A stretch of DNA of 64,000 nucleotides, taken from the NCBI RefSeq assembly GCF_038396765.1, contig NZ_CP150096.1, positions 5,563,001-5,627,000 on the forward strand, written 5' to 3'. The notes beneath the pieces are model-generated. The model saw only the letters and a list, made by a program, of their open reading frames with translations, had not been told where the DNA came from and ran no database searches. A program made the position numbers and the translations under genes. Positions 16,436 through 24,738 of this stretch are shown in pieces (the first letter of the stretch is position 1; each line of letters begins with the position of its first letter). Source of the DNA: Chitinophaga caseinilytica. Its GTDB lineage: Bacteria; Bacteroidota; Bacteroidia; Chitinophagales; Chitinophagaceae.

Positions 16436-17602
16436 ATGGACCGTCATTACATCCTGTTTGATACGCCCGAGCGTGACGAACTCTACCCCTTCACCCACAC
16501 CCGGCCCGTCGCGGACATCCGCACGGGCATCCTCACCATTCGGGAAAAGTGGGAAAAATGGCTCGAAACCGGGCCGCTCAGCAGTTTTACCGCTGAATAC
16601 CTCCAGGCGAAGTTCCCCCTGCAGAAAGCCCCGCCAGGCACGGTTACCGTCCTGTTGAACGGGCACCTCCTCCCATCCGCCGACCTTGTCGGCACCATTT
16701 CGGCCATGGAGCCGGGGCAGGAACTGTACAAGAACGGCAGATTGCTGGCCAAGCTCATCAGCGGCGACGATTTCTTTGCGCCCGCTACGCTGGTGCGGCT
16801 CGAATTCGAGGGAGACATCCGGCGGGTAGACCGGCCCTGGGACATTGTGCAGCATAACGACGCCGCCCTGCGCGACGATTTCGCGCTGCTGACGAAGGGC
16901 CGGAAATCGGCCCCGGTTTCCCCGACCAACCAGGTGGTGAACCCGGAGCAGATTTTTCTGGAACCCGGCGCCAGGGTGGAATGCAGCGTGCTGAACGCTG
17001 CTACCGGGCCCATTTATATCGGCAAAAACGCCGAGGTCATGGAAGGGAACCTCGTGCGGGGGCCTTTCGCCATGGGCGAAGGCGCCGTACTGAAGATGGG
17101 GAGCCGTATTTACGGGGCTACTACGCTGGGGCCGCGGTGCGTGGCCGGCGGGGAGATCAAGAATACCGTGTTTTTCGCCCATTCGAACAAGGGGCACGAC
17201 GGCTACCTGGGCGATGCGGTGATCGGCGAATGGTGCAACCTGGGCGCTAATACGAGCTGTTCCAACATGAAGAACAATGCCCGTGAAGTGCGGATATGGA
17301 TGGAAGCGAAGCAGGAATATTGGTCTGCGGGCACGAAATGCGGTGTGCTGATGGGCGATTTCAGCAGATGCGGAATTAATACCATGTTCAATACCGGGAC
17401 CGTCGTGGGTGTGAGCTGCAACGTGTTCGGCGGGAATTTTCCGCCGAAATACCTCCCCTCCTTCAGCTGGGGCGGTGCGGGGTTGACGGACAGGTACCGG
17501 CTGGAAGAGGCGCTCCGCGACGCGGATGCCTGGATGCGGTTGAAGGGTGCCGGGCTGCAGGAGGCCGACCGGGAAATTCTGACCCGAATATTTCGGGGAT
17601 AA
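16436..17602 (+). CDS. GlmU-like putative sugar nucleotidyltransferase
   Basis: 388 residues of the Bacteroidota-specific GlmU-like family. The N-terminal domain begins YILFDTPERDELYPFTHTRPVADIR rather than with the normal pyrophosphorylase G-x-G-T-R-M loop. The C-terminal half is a hexapeptide left-handed beta-helix (PIYIGKNAEVMEGNLVRGPFAMG; GEIKNTVFFAHSNKGHDGYLGDAVIGEWCNLGANT). True GlmU makes UDP-GlcNAc; whether this protein does so is unknown because the nucleotidyl site is degenerate. It ends 42 nt before tpiA and is probably co-transcribed with it. Confidence 0.85.
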   Translation: MDRHYILFDTPERDELYPFTHTRPVADIRTGILTIREKWEKWLETGPLSSFTAEYLQAKFPLQKAPPGTVTVLLNGHLLPSADLVGTISAMEPGQELYKNGRLLAKLISGDDFFAPATLVRLEFEGDIRRVDRPWDIVQHNDAALRDDFALLTKGRKSAPVSPTNQVVNPEQIFLEPGARVECSVLNAATGPIYIGKNAEVMEGNLVRGPFAMGEGAVLKMGSRIYGATTLGPRCVAGGEIKNTVFFAHSNKGHDGYLGDAVIGEWCNLGANTSCSNMKNNAREVRIWMEAKQEYWSAGTKCGVLMGDFSRCGINTMFNTGTVVGVSCNVFGGNFPPKYLPSFSWGGAGLTDRYRLEEALRDADAWMRLKGAGLQEADREILTRIFRG

Positions 17603-17644
17603 ATGCGTATTTTTCGCGCCACTTATCAAAAGCATCGTAAAATC

Positions 17645-18403
17645 ATGAGAAAGAAGATCGTAGCAGGCAACTGGAAGATGAACCTGACCCTCGCGGAAGG
17701 CGAGCAACTGGTGAACGACATCCTGGCCGCCGGCATCAACTTACCCGAAGACCAGGCAGTGGTGATTGCCCCGCCTTTTCCGTATGTACAGAAGGTGAAA
17801 CAGCTCACCCGTAACTATCCCGGCATTTTCGTGGCCGCGCAGAACTGCGCCAGCGAGAAATCGGGCGCATATACCGGCGAGGTGTCTGCAGCCATGCTGG
17901 CTTCCGTAGGTATCGACTACGTGATCCTCGGCCATTCCGAGCGCCGGGAATATTTCAATGAAACGAACGCGCAGCTGGCGAAAAAGATCGACCAGGTACT
18001 GGCGAACAGGCTGAAGCCCATCTTCTGCTGCGGCGAGCCGCTGGAAGTGCGCCAGGCCGAAACGCAGAACGCATATGTGGCGAAGCAGCTGGAGGAAAGC
18101 CTGTATCACCTGGATGCGGAAGCGTTGAAGAACATCGTGATCGCGTATGAGCCGATCTGGGCCATTGGCACGGGTTTAACGGCCAGCGCGCAGCAGGCGC
18201 AAGACATGCACGCGTTCATCCGCGCGCAGATCGCCGCGAAATACGGACGGGAAGCGGCTTTGGGGCTGTCGATCCTGTACGGCGGCAGTGCGAAGCCTTC
18301 CAATGCGGCGGAGCTGTTTGCTTCTCCCGACGTGGATGGCGGCCTGATCGGCGGTGCGTCGCTGGTGGCGGCAGACTTTACTGCGATCATCAAGAGCCTG
18401 TAA
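17645..18403 (+). CDS. tpiA: triosephosphate isomerase
   Basis: 252 residues from the ATG at 17645 (MRKKIVAGNWKMN); an upstream in-frame ATG at 17603 overlaps nothing conserved and is not used. The catalytic residues are all present: Lys11 in GNWKMN, His97 in GHSERR and Glu169 in YEPIWAIGTG. The phosphate loop GGSAKPSNA is also present. It interconverts dihydroxyacetone phosphate and glyceraldehyde 3-phosphate in glycolysis. A terminator follows at 18421. Confidence 0.98.
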   Translation: MRKKIVAGNWKMNLTLAEGEQLVNDILAAGINLPEDQAVVIAPPFPYVQKVKQLTRNYPGIFVAAQNCASEKSGAYTGEVSAAMLASVGIDYVILGHSERREYFNETNAQLAKKIDQVLANRLKPIFCCGEPLEVRQAETQNAYVAKQLEESLYHLDAEALKNIVIAYEPIWAIGTGLTASAQQAQDMHAFIRAQIAAKYGREAALGLSILYGGSAKPSNAAELFASPDVDGGLIGGASLVAADFTAIIKSL

Positions 18404-18420
18404 TAAATTATAAGATATGG

Positions 18421-18456
18421 TGGCTGAGGGGGTTATGCCTTTCAGCCATTTTTTTT
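18421..18456 (+). terminator. terminator of tpiA
   Basis: TGGCTGAGGG pairs with CCTTTCAGCCA around a short loop, followed by T8. Confidence 0.8.
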
Positions 18457-18499
18457 AGTATTTTTTGCTAACTTTTTTAGTATTTGCCATTTTTCTTCC

Positions 18500-18507
18500 T
18501 ATATTTG
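18500..18507 (+). promoter_or_regulatory. -7 box of the 2H phosphoesterase-like gene
   Basis: TATATTTG matches TAnnTTTG; no TTG is found at the normal distance upstream. It leaves an 80-nt leader before the ATG at 18590. Confidence 0.5.
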
Positions 18508-18589
18508 TATTGTGAAAGGAGGAGCTGTTATCACGCTGCTGTACATGATAACGGTTATTTCGAATTGATGATTGCAAAATCATAATGAC

Positions 18590-19177
18590 ATGGAACAGGA
18601 ACAGGAAGTATTACATGATTACATGCTGGTGGTGCATCCGGACGCTCAAACGGTCCAGGATGTGAGCATGTACAAGCATTTGATCGCGGAGGAATTGGGA
18701 TCGGCTCCCGGTTCATTTACGCAGGCGCACATTGCGCTTTTCAGGTCGGAATTTCCGGAGCGTTACGAGCAGGTGTTCGTGACGATGCTGGAGGGGCTGG
18801 TGGCGAATCAATCAGCCTTTACGGTGTATACCTCCCGGATCGACCATGCCCGTCAATCGAACGGCCGGCATATGTTTTATGTGAACGTGGCGAATCCGAA
18901 GCCGCTGGAGGATTTGCACAAAAAAGTGCTGACCGCCTTCGAGCTGGAGCCGGCGTCTTACCGTCCGCATATTGCGCTGGCGCGGTCGTTGCCGCCGCAT
19001 CAGTTCACGCAGTTGTCGCCCTATCTGTCGGGTAAGGTGTTTGTCCGCAGTTTTCATTGCCACAGTTTCAGTTTGATGAAACGTGCGGCGGGTAGCGACC
19101 GGTACGAACTGGTACGCGAGTTCACGTTCGGCAAAGAGGTCCCTTCGAGCAATCCGCTGTTTCACCGTGCTGCCTGA
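18590..19177 (+). CDS. 2H-phosphoesterase-like (2'-5' RNA ligase superfamily) protein
   Basis: 195 residues from the ATG at 18590; an in-frame TTG at 18572 would add six. Two motifs sit 80 residues apart, HIAL at 47-50 and HIAL at 127-130, where 2H enzymes have HxTx or HxSx. The spacing and the duplicated fold fit 2H phosphoesterases, which open 2',3'-cyclic phosphates or cleave 2'-5' bonds. In both motifs Ala replaces the Thr/Ser that contacts phosphate, while both catalytic histidines remain, so activity may be reduced or altered. It is a single-gene unit. Confidence 0.75.
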   Translation: MEQEQEVLHDYMLVVHPDAQTVQDVSMYKHLIAEELGSAPGSFTQAHIALFRSEFPERYEQVFVTMLEGLVANQSAFTVYTSRIDHARQSNGRHMFYVNVANPKPLEDLHKKVLTAFELEPASYRPHIALARSLPPHQFTQLSPYLSGKVFVRSFHCHSFSLMKRAAGSDRYELVREFTFGKEVPSSNPLFHRAA

Positions 19178-20134
19178 TGTCTTTCCGCAGGTATTGCGAA
19201 GAATATGATCGATATGATCGCGCAATTGCTGGTAATGAGAAAACATTTCCGAACGACTGTCAAACGACTATAAATAGCTGAAAGACAACCGGTAATAACC
19301 GGGATACAACTGAAACAACTAAGAAACAAAAGGGGCTCGCCTTACAGGCGTTCCTTCAAAATATTGCTGTAGAAGGTGTTACTGCGGAAAATATTGCTGT
19401 TAAAGATATTTTTTAGAGTCAGTATCATTTAGTTACGGGTCGGGCGTTTATCACCCGGCCCCTTCTACCCTACGCATCTACTTACGACCCATCCGATTCA
19501 GGAAACGAACCCTTGCATTCGCATGCTATTGGCATGCACCGGTAATATATGGAAAATGGGATCATCGGCTGATATGCCTGGTGCCAGTACGTCGTCGTCA
19601 ACGCGATGTGCCGGTTGCCGGAGGCATCTGGCGGGATTCGTGGGGCTGTGTGCCTGGGGCGCGCCTGGCCCCCAAGTTCGCCATAGGCGCCCGTGGTACC
19701 AAAGGCATTCAGACATGCCCTGGATTCCCCGGTACGGCTGGTTTCTGGGCTTGCATGGGTGCTTGCGAGACCAAAGGCCCTCAGACATGCTTTTGGTGTT
19801 TGCATGGGTGCTTGCGAGACCAAAGGCCTTCAGACATGCTTTTGGTTTGCCTAATTACCTGGTTTGCCCGGAACGGCTGATCTCCAGGACTGTCCGGGCA
19901 TGCCCGGGTACCTGTAGTACCGCCAGCCACCCAGGCAGACACAAAATACGCCAGATAGCCGGCCCCACGGCGCCGCGCCGCTGAAATCCTGCCGGAAGGC
20001 AGCTTTCCGCGGCTCCGCCCGGCAACCCGGGCGCCCGTACGTCCGTAAACGAAACAGTATCAATCAGGATATTTCCGGCCGTTGGGTTAAAACCCCACAG
20101 TTGGATCATTTGTCCCGTGTAAATTTATTATCTC
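19178..20134. other. 957-bp intergenic region without a convincing gene
   Basis: It contains AAATATTGCTGT twice, 30 bp apart (19359-19400), inside a 44-codon open frame (19282-19416) that has no ATG, GTG or TTG start. A hairpin GGGTCGGG/CCCGGCCC lies at 19437-19461 without a T tract. A 49-bp tandem repeat lies at 19751-19847. Palindromes include GCATGC twice at about 19520 and 19532, and CCGGGCATGCCCGG at about 19898. Longer overlapping open frames exist on both strands between 19482 and 20109 but have Cys/Trp/Arg-rich, non-conserved-looking translations and are not annotated. Confidence 0.6.
19751..19847. repeat. 49-bp tandem repeat, two copies
   Basis: A unit starting TTGCATGGGTGCTTGCGAGA runs 19751-19799 and again 19800-19847 with one clear substitution (GGCCC to GGCCT). 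A shorter degenerate match, ACCAAAGGCATTCAGACATG, lies at about 19698. Confidence 0.85.
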
Positions 20135-20431
20135 ATGGAATGGGTACCGATCAAACCGACTTACAGACCACCAGGCCATCTGCCTTCATCCGCAGAGCAA
20201 ACCGTCTTTTCCTGGCTCAGCCGCGCCGGCTTCCAGCTGGAAATGCTCCGCAGAAGCGTAGAACCGCCTGTCACCGAATACTTTTACTTTCATCCATCCA
20301 AATACATACAGATCCACATGGTAGAAGATCCTGAAACCGGCCTGGCCCGTTTCTTTATCTTCTACCCCGGCGGACGGACCCTCGCAGCCTCCGGCATCCC
20401 GGAGCTGAAAGCCACCATCGCCGCCGGGTAA
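20135..20431 (+). CDS. hypothetical protein, 98 residues
   Basis: Starts MEWVPIKPTYRPPG and contains the stretch VTEYFYFHPSKYIQIHMVEDPETGLARFFIFYPGG. The pattern of short strands and the aromatic-rich centre look like a genuine small soluble alpha/beta protein. No signal peptide, membrane segment or cysteine is present. No family recognised. It lies 48 nt before the acylphosphatase start on the same strand and may be co-transcribed. Confidence 0.65.
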   Translation: MEWVPIKPTYRPPGHLPSSAEQTVFSWLSRAGFQLEMLRRSVEPPVTEYFYFHPSKYIQIHMVEDPETGLARFFIFYPGGRTLAASGIPELKATIAAG

Positions 20432-20479
20432 ACCACCCCGCAAACGAAATTGTTATTTTATAAAATCGATCCCGTAGTT

Positions 20480-20749
20480 ATGTTGCACAAAGAAATCGTA
20501 GTCAAAGGAATGGTACAGGGCGTTTATTTCAGGGCCACCACCCGATCCGTTGCCGTAGGCATGGGCCTCACCGGCGCAGTCAAAAACCTGCCCGACGGCC
20601 ATGTATGGATCGTTGCGGAAGGGCCCAAAGACGCGATGGACGAATTTATCAGCTGGTGCCGCATCGGCCCCTCAGGCGCCAAAGTCACCGGGCTCGACAT
20701 CATCGACGGCCCCTTGCAGCACTTTAAAGACTTCAGTATCCTGCATTGA
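20480..20749 (+). CDS. acyP: acylphosphatase
   Basis: 89 residues from the ATG at 20480, the family's usual length; the in-frame TTG at 20450 adds ten non-conserved residues. The catalytic Arg18 (GMVQGVYFR) and Asn36 (GAVKNLPDG) are both present, with VWIVAEGPKDAMDEF and the final LQHFKDFSIL in place. It hydrolyses acyl phosphates such as carbamoyl phosphate or 1,3-bisphosphoglycerate. Small cytoplasmic alpha/beta-sandwich protein. Confidence 0.96.
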   Translation: MLHKEIVVKGMVQGVYFRATTRSVAVGMGLTGAVKNLPDGHVWIVAEGPKDAMDEFISWCRIGPSGAKVTGLDIIDGPLQHFKDFSILH

Positions 20750-20833
20750 TTTTTTCGTATTGCTTCCTCATTCACATTCTCTACAACTCTTCACCCGCAA
20801 GAGTTACAGCAACCTGTCGAAATGTTTTTTGCT

Positions 20834-20856
20834 CCCGTTGGGCCACTGCCCAGCGG
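20834..20856. repeat. hairpin upstream of the XRE regulator
   Basis: CCGTTGGGC and GCCCAGCGG pair (one G-T) around CACT; T6 lies on the left flank and A6 on the right, so the flanks could extend the stem. Possible leader element or operator of the small regulator at 20906. Confidence 0.45.
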
Positions 20857-20905
20857 AAAAAAGAAATAATTCGATGATCTTGAACCTTTAGGAAGCAAAC
20901 TAAAA

Positions 20906-21136
20906 ATGTCAACCCAGGCCCCGGATATATTGCGCCTTTTCGGCACCAACCTCCGCCGGATCAGAAAGGAAAGAGGCTTTAGCCAACGCGAGCTCTCTGC
21001 ACGTTGCAACGTCGACAATGCAGATATTTCCCGTATGGAAAACGGCGAGATCAACGTCACCCTTCGCACACTGTCGCAATTGGCAGACGCGCTCGAAGTA
21101 GCGATCCTCGAACTGCTGGCCGACCGCAAAACATAA
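20906..21136 (+). CDS. small XRE-family helix-turn-helix regulator
   Basis: 76 residues, consisting of one HTH_XRE domain: LFGTNLRRIRKERGFSQRELSARCNVDNADISRMENGEINVTLRTLSQLADALEV. The order of helices and the QRELSARCNVDNADISRMENG recognition region are canonical. There is no C-terminal effector domain and no obvious toxin or prophage neighbour. A hairpin at 20834-20856 precedes it. Target genes cannot be predicted from context. Confidence 0.93.
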   Translation: MSTQAPDILRLFGTNLRRIRKERGFSQRELSARCNVDNADISRMENGEINVTLRTLSQLADALEVAILELLADRKT

Positions 21137-21138
21137 AA

Positions 21139-21162
21139 AAAGCAGGACGACCGTCCTGCTTT
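21139..21162. terminator. bidirectional terminator
   Basis: AAAGCAGGACG (21139-21149) and CGTCCTGCTTT (21152-21162) are perfectly complementary, with A and T runs on the two sides. It serves the XRE gene and the convergent five-gene sigma operon. Confidence 0.88.
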
Positions 21163-21191
21163 CCATTTTTAAAATGTATGATACACCCCAA

Positions 21192-22349
21192 TCAGAGTAT
21201 ATGTAATTTCTTCATCAGTTCCTTATCCAGCGCAGCTTTCGGAACAATCACATTGATCGTGTTCACCGCAAAGTAAGGCTCGGAAACATACAGGTAACCA
21301 TCGAATTTGGACCCCGTTCCCCAGGAATTCTTCACGATGAAAAAGCGTTTATCGCCTTTCCCTTTCCCGATCCCCGTGATGTGCATCAGGTGATCGTCTT
21401 GCGTAACCAGCTTCTCGAACAGCTCCTGGCGGTATTCCGGCGTAACGTCTACTTCCGGAATGGCCGGGTTGGGCTGCTTGCGGTCCATCAGGCTATCGTA
21501 CTTCGGGCTTAGGGCGTAACCGCCGTTATGCGCGAACCCACGATTGCTCACATCCGCATCCCACATCACCGTATATCCTTTCTGCACGGCATTCCAGGTA
21601 GCGCCGATCAATTCGTTGAGGGCCACATTGTAGAAGCTGCCGTTGGCATGGTTATCAGGTAGCTCCAGCACGAAGGAAGTATAGTAAGGATGATGCGTGA
21701 ACGAGGTGAGGCTCACATAATCAGACGGACTGAACTTCACCACTTTCGTCGCGTATTCCTGCGGCGTGTATGTTTTACCGTTATACTCGAATTTCGCGGG
21801 CGGCGCCTGGCCCATGTAATGGTCCATCAGCGCGGTGAAGCTCTGCTCCCACTTCGGATCTATCGGCCGGCGGGCCAGCAGCGTGTCCAGGAACTGTTTC
21901 AGGGTATCGGCCATCTTGCTGTGGTTCAGCTCGTTCTGACCGGGCAGTTTCCCGCTGTACACGGATTCCGGCATCAGGCCGTAGGTCCCGGCGGCGATGA
22001 GCACATCGTGGCCCAGGCCCCCTTCCCCGAACTGCGCGGCGCCCTGGCGCTTCACATAGTTACGGGCCTTCATCAGGTATACATTCCGTACCACGAACAT
22101 TTCAGACAGATCGGGCCTGGCGTCGGCACCAGCTTTCATGCACTGGCTTTCGATGAGCGATACCGTGCTGAAACACCAGCAGGTACCCGTCATGCCCTGG
22201 CTCTTCACGGCCGTGGCGGCGTTGTTCTTAATCACGGTCAGCTCCTGTGCGGGCGGATTGGCGATACTCCGGGGCGTTTCCTGTGCGGCGGCGGCCAATC
22301 CTGCTACCAGCGCAACACCCGTCAAAATTTGTAGTCTCATAAGCAGCAT
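21192..22349 (-). CDS. exported C1-family cysteine peptidase (bleomycin-hydrolase-like)
   Basis: 385 residues with a signal peptide (cleavage near LAAAAQ). The papain-type site is complete: oxyanion Gln51 in VKSQG, nucleophile Cys57 in TGTCWCFS, His323 in DDHLMHITG and Asn341 in FIVKNSWGT. The layout, with a wide insertion between Cys and His, matches PepC/bleomycin hydrolase, which are usually cytoplasmic; here the signal peptide points to the periplasm or cell surface. It follows the DUF2807 gene by 31 nt on the same strand and is probably the last gene of the operon headed by the ECF sigma factor. Confidence 0.9.
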   Translation of the reverse strand: MLLMRLQILTGVALVAGLAAAAQETPRSIANPPAQELTVIKNNAATAVKSQGMTGTCWCFSTVSLIESQCMKAGADARPDLSEMFVVRNVYLMKARNYVKRQGAAQFGEGGLGHDVLIAAGTYGLMPESVYSGKLPGQNELNHSKMADTLKQFLDTLLARRPIDPKWEQSFTALMDHYMGQAPPAKFEYNGKTYTPQEYATKVVKFSPSDYVSLTSFTHHPYYTSFVLELPDNHANGSFYNVALNELIGATWNAVQKGYTVMWDADVSNRGFAHNGGYALSPKYDSLMDRKQPNPAIPEVDVTPEYRQELFEKLVTQDDHLMHITGIGKGKGDKRFFIVKNSWGTGSKFDGYLYVSEPYFAVNTINVIVPKAALDKELMKKLHIL

Positions 22350-22380
22350 GGGTATTTAACGCTAAAATACGAAAGCCGGA

Positions 22381-23112
22381 TCAGTTTTCATGAGAAACGC
22401 GCCCGCTGCCGGAAACCGACTGCTCTACGATCGCATTACCCTTGTACCGCACGCTTCCGCTACCGGAAATGGCGATCTCGAGTTTTTTGCTCACGTTCAC
22501 AAAAGCTTTGCCCGAACCGGAAATGGCGATTTCCGCTTCCTGGGCCGTCATCCCCGGGGCATCCACGTCGGCGGACCCGGAAATCGCTACTTCGGTTTTG
22601 TCTGCCTTGCCGGCCAGCCTTACTTTACCGTTGCCGCTCATGGCTACTTCGAGCTTTTCGTAATCGAGGTCGAGATCGGCTTCGCCGATGCCGCTCAGCG
22701 CCACTTCCAGCTTGTCGCCTTTCAGTTTGCCGTCCGATTTGAAGGTCACTTTACCGCTACCGGCCAGTTCGGCGATCTCGGGATTGGTGATCCATACGTT
22801 CACCTGCTTGCTGGGCCGCACGTCGGTATGCTGCTTGTAGCGGATCTGGAGCTCGTTCGATTTGAATTCCAGTTCGATCAGCGGCAGGATATTCTCGTCT
22901 GCCTCGATTTCGATGGAAGCCTTGCTGCCCTGGCGTATCTGCACATTGAACTGTCCGGAAACGCCAAGCTCGGTGTACGATTGGGAAACGGTACGGGTTT
23001 CTTTTTTCATGTTGCCGTTACCGGTAACTTTGGAGCGTTGGGCCGTTGCGGTAAGGGCAAAGGTCAGGAGGGCCGCTCCGAAGAGCGCGACAAATTTTTT
23101 CATTTGGGTCAT
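22381..23112 (-). CDS. exported DUF2807 (GIN-domain) protein
   Basis: 243 residues; MKK at the fourth codon may be the true start. A signal peptide ending TATAQ precedes a repetitive right-handed beta-helix: LSGIGEADLDLDYEKLEVAMSG is followed by three more turns with AISGSG or AMSGNG. It starts GNGNMKKETRTVSQSYTELGVSGQFNVQI, the typical head of the domain. Such proteins are secreted or anchored at the envelope; their function is not established and an adhesin role has been suggested. Third structural gene of the sigma operon. Confidence 0.9.
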   Translation of the reverse strand: MTQMKKFVALFGAALLTFALTATAQRSKVTGNGNMKKETRTVSQSYTELGVSGQFNVQIRQGSKASIEIEADENILPLIELEFKSNELQIRYKQHTDVRPSKQVNVWITNPEIAELAGSGKVTFKSDGKLKGDKLEVALSGIGEADLDLDYEKLEVAMSGNGKVRLAGKADKTEVAISGSADVDAPGMTAQEAEIAISGSGKAFVNVSKKLEIAISGSGSVRYKGNAIVEQSVSGSGRVSHEN

Positions 23113-23138
23113 GATTTTGTGTTGATGGACAAATTGGA

Positions 23139-24206
23139 TTAATCCTCTTCAACTTTGACGTCGCAATGTTTACCGTTCACGGAAATGAGCGGAGATGCTT
23201 CGCCGGCGTTGGATGTTATGGCGGAATAGGAGAGGTTTCCTTTGTTACGGTTTTCGCTGACATGCTTGAACACAAAGCCGTCGGCACTGAAATTCCCGTT
23301 CTTGATCTCGGCCCGCACGCGGAACGGTGTGCCCGATTGCATGCCCAGCTTTAGATCCGTGTAATTGATATCGGCATTCAGGGATTTGAAGTTCTTGTCG
23401 ACCTTCCTGATCTTGACATTGCCGTAGTTGGCGCTGATGATGGCACTGGATCCCAGCCCTTCCATCTTCACATCGGTATAATTCGTCCGGAGCACCACGG
23501 TGCCGATGTTTTTGAATTTAATCTCGTCGTAATTCGACTGCACTTTCATTTCGCTCACATTGCCGAAACTGTGACTGCTATAGTTCGAAGTGATATTCAC
23601 TTCGCTGGCACTCTCGCAGTTCAGCGATGAATAGTTCGACTGCACGGTCAGCACGTCCGTTTTACCGATTCGGGCTTTGTTGGTGTAGTTGATGCTGAGA
23701 AACAGGTTCCCCGCTTCGGCCACGTCGATGAAGCCGTAATTCACTTTCAGGTTGGAAGGGAAAGGCAGCTTCCGGGCGATCACGTCCCCGAAATTGCTGT
23801 CGATGTTCATCGCTTTCAGTTTCGACGGCACATACACATCGATGTCGATATTGACGTAATCCTTATTGTCTTTCTTGTTGCTGAACCAGCGGGAACCCGG
23901 GTTGGACGAGGCCGTGATATTGACGCTGTTCCCCGACTCCATGGCTCTCACATCGATCGTTTCGGTCATCCGCTGCGCCTGCTCCTTGTCTTTCCCGAAG
24001 CCGGTAACGGTAATGGTGGTTTTGCAGACGGGCTTGTCCCAGATATACACCGTCACCTTACCGTATTTGGTGTTGACGTTGACGCTGGAGTTGGCGCTTA
24101 CGTTGAATTCCTTGACGATGACGACTTTATGTTCCTCATCGCCTTTCGCGGCGAATGCGAAAATGGGACAGAGTAAAAGAAAAAGTATGGTAGATTTAGA
24201 GAACAT
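23139..24206 (-). CDS. exported beta-helical DUF4097-like protein
   Basis: 355 residues with a signal peptide (MFSKSTILFLLLCPIFAFAAKG). The mature part is a long solenoid with a repeated NYxxx step (VNYGFIDVA, INYTNKARI, SNYSSLNCE, SNYDEIKFK, TNYTDVKME, ANYGNVKIR), one turn per about 20 residues. This resembles the DUF4097/DUF2807 group of putative adhesins. Its start overlaps the end of the anti-sigma gene by 11 nt, so the two are translationally linked. Function unknown. Confidence 0.82.
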   Translation of the reverse strand: MFSKSTILFLLLCPIFAFAAKGDEEHKVVIVKEFNVSANSSVNVNTKYGKVTVYIWDKPVCKTTITVTGFGKDKEQAQRMTETIDVRAMESGNSVNITASSNPGSRWFSNKKDNKDYVNIDIDVYVPSKLKAMNIDSNFGDVIARKLPFPSNLKVNYGFIDVAEAGNLFLSINYTNKARIGKTDVLTVQSNYSSLNCESASEVNITSNYSSHSFGNVSEMKVQSNYDEIKFKNIGTVVLRTNYTDVKMEGLGSSAIISANYGNVKIRKVDKNFKSLNADINYTDLKLGMQSGTPFRVRAEIKNGNFSADGFVFKHVSENRNKGNLSYSAITSNAGEASPLISVNGKHCDVKVEED

Positions 24207-24738
24207 GTTTTTCAGTTGAAGTTGAAGTAGAATCGTTTGCGTATTTGTTCTGCTCTTCGAGGATCTTGTCCAGGAGCTCGAGCTTCATCTGGTAGTACCG
24301 GATCATGGCCGCGCGAACGCGTTCGTTCCCGGGATTGGCGGCCAGTTCCTTTTCCAGCATTTTATAGGTATCGTTGCGCAGTTCGAGCTCTTTCATGGTC
24401 AGGCTGTCGAGCCCCGTTTCCGCGGCGGGGAGCTGTTTGAGCGTTTCCAGTTTCTGTTCGATGCGCGCAGAATAATACGTTTCCATTTCCCTGATCTCCG
24501 GGATCACGACCGCTACCGGTTGCCGGGTGTTCAAATACTTCACCAGCAGGCCGGCGTTCGCGATCAAAGCCACGAGTATGGCGGCTTTCCACCAATGCCG
24601 GGCCATCATGGCCACTACCCTGCCCCGCTCCTTTCTCGGCTGCGGCAGCTGTTTTTCCAGCGCGGCCCAGACGTCCGGTCCCGGCCCATCTTCCTCAAAT
24701 CCGCTCCTGTTCTGCCGGATAAACTCTTCCAGGTTCAT
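24196..24738 (-). CDS. single-pass membrane protein, probable anti-sigma factor
   Basis: 180 residues. The N-terminal cytoplasmic part (MNLEEFIRQNRSGFEEDGPGPDVWAALEKQL) has the sequence style of Bacteroidota anti-sigma proteins. One membrane segment (about residues 51-67, WWKAAILVALIANAGLLV) and a helical periplasmic tail follow. No zinc-type HxxxCxxC motif is present. It starts in an ATGA overlap with the upstream ECF sigma gene, the classic sigma/anti-sigma order. The assignment rests on position and topology rather than a strong motif. Confidence 0.7.
   Translation of the reverse strand: MNLEEFIRQNRSGFEEDGPGPDVWAALEKQLPQPRKERGRVVAMMARHWWKAAILVALIANAGLLVKYLNTRQPVAVVIPEIREMETYYSARIEQKLETLKQLPAAETGLDSLTMKELELRNDTYKMLEKELAANPGNERVRAAMIRYYQMKLELLDKILEEQNKYANDSTSTSTEKHVL

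Noticed and set aside
19751..19847. CRISPR array
   Set aside because: Only two directly adjoining 49-bp copies with no unique spacers and no cas genes nearby.
19482..20109. Several overlapping ORFs of 70-153 codons on both strands in the repeat region
   Set aside because: Cys/Trp/Arg/Pro-rich translations driven by GC-rich repeats, mutual overlap, and no start signals or motifs.
23139..24206. Degraded duplicate of the DUF2807 gene
   Set aside because: Both proteins are beta-helical, but the repeat step and sequence differ (NYxxx versus GSG) and both frames are intact, so they are separate genes.
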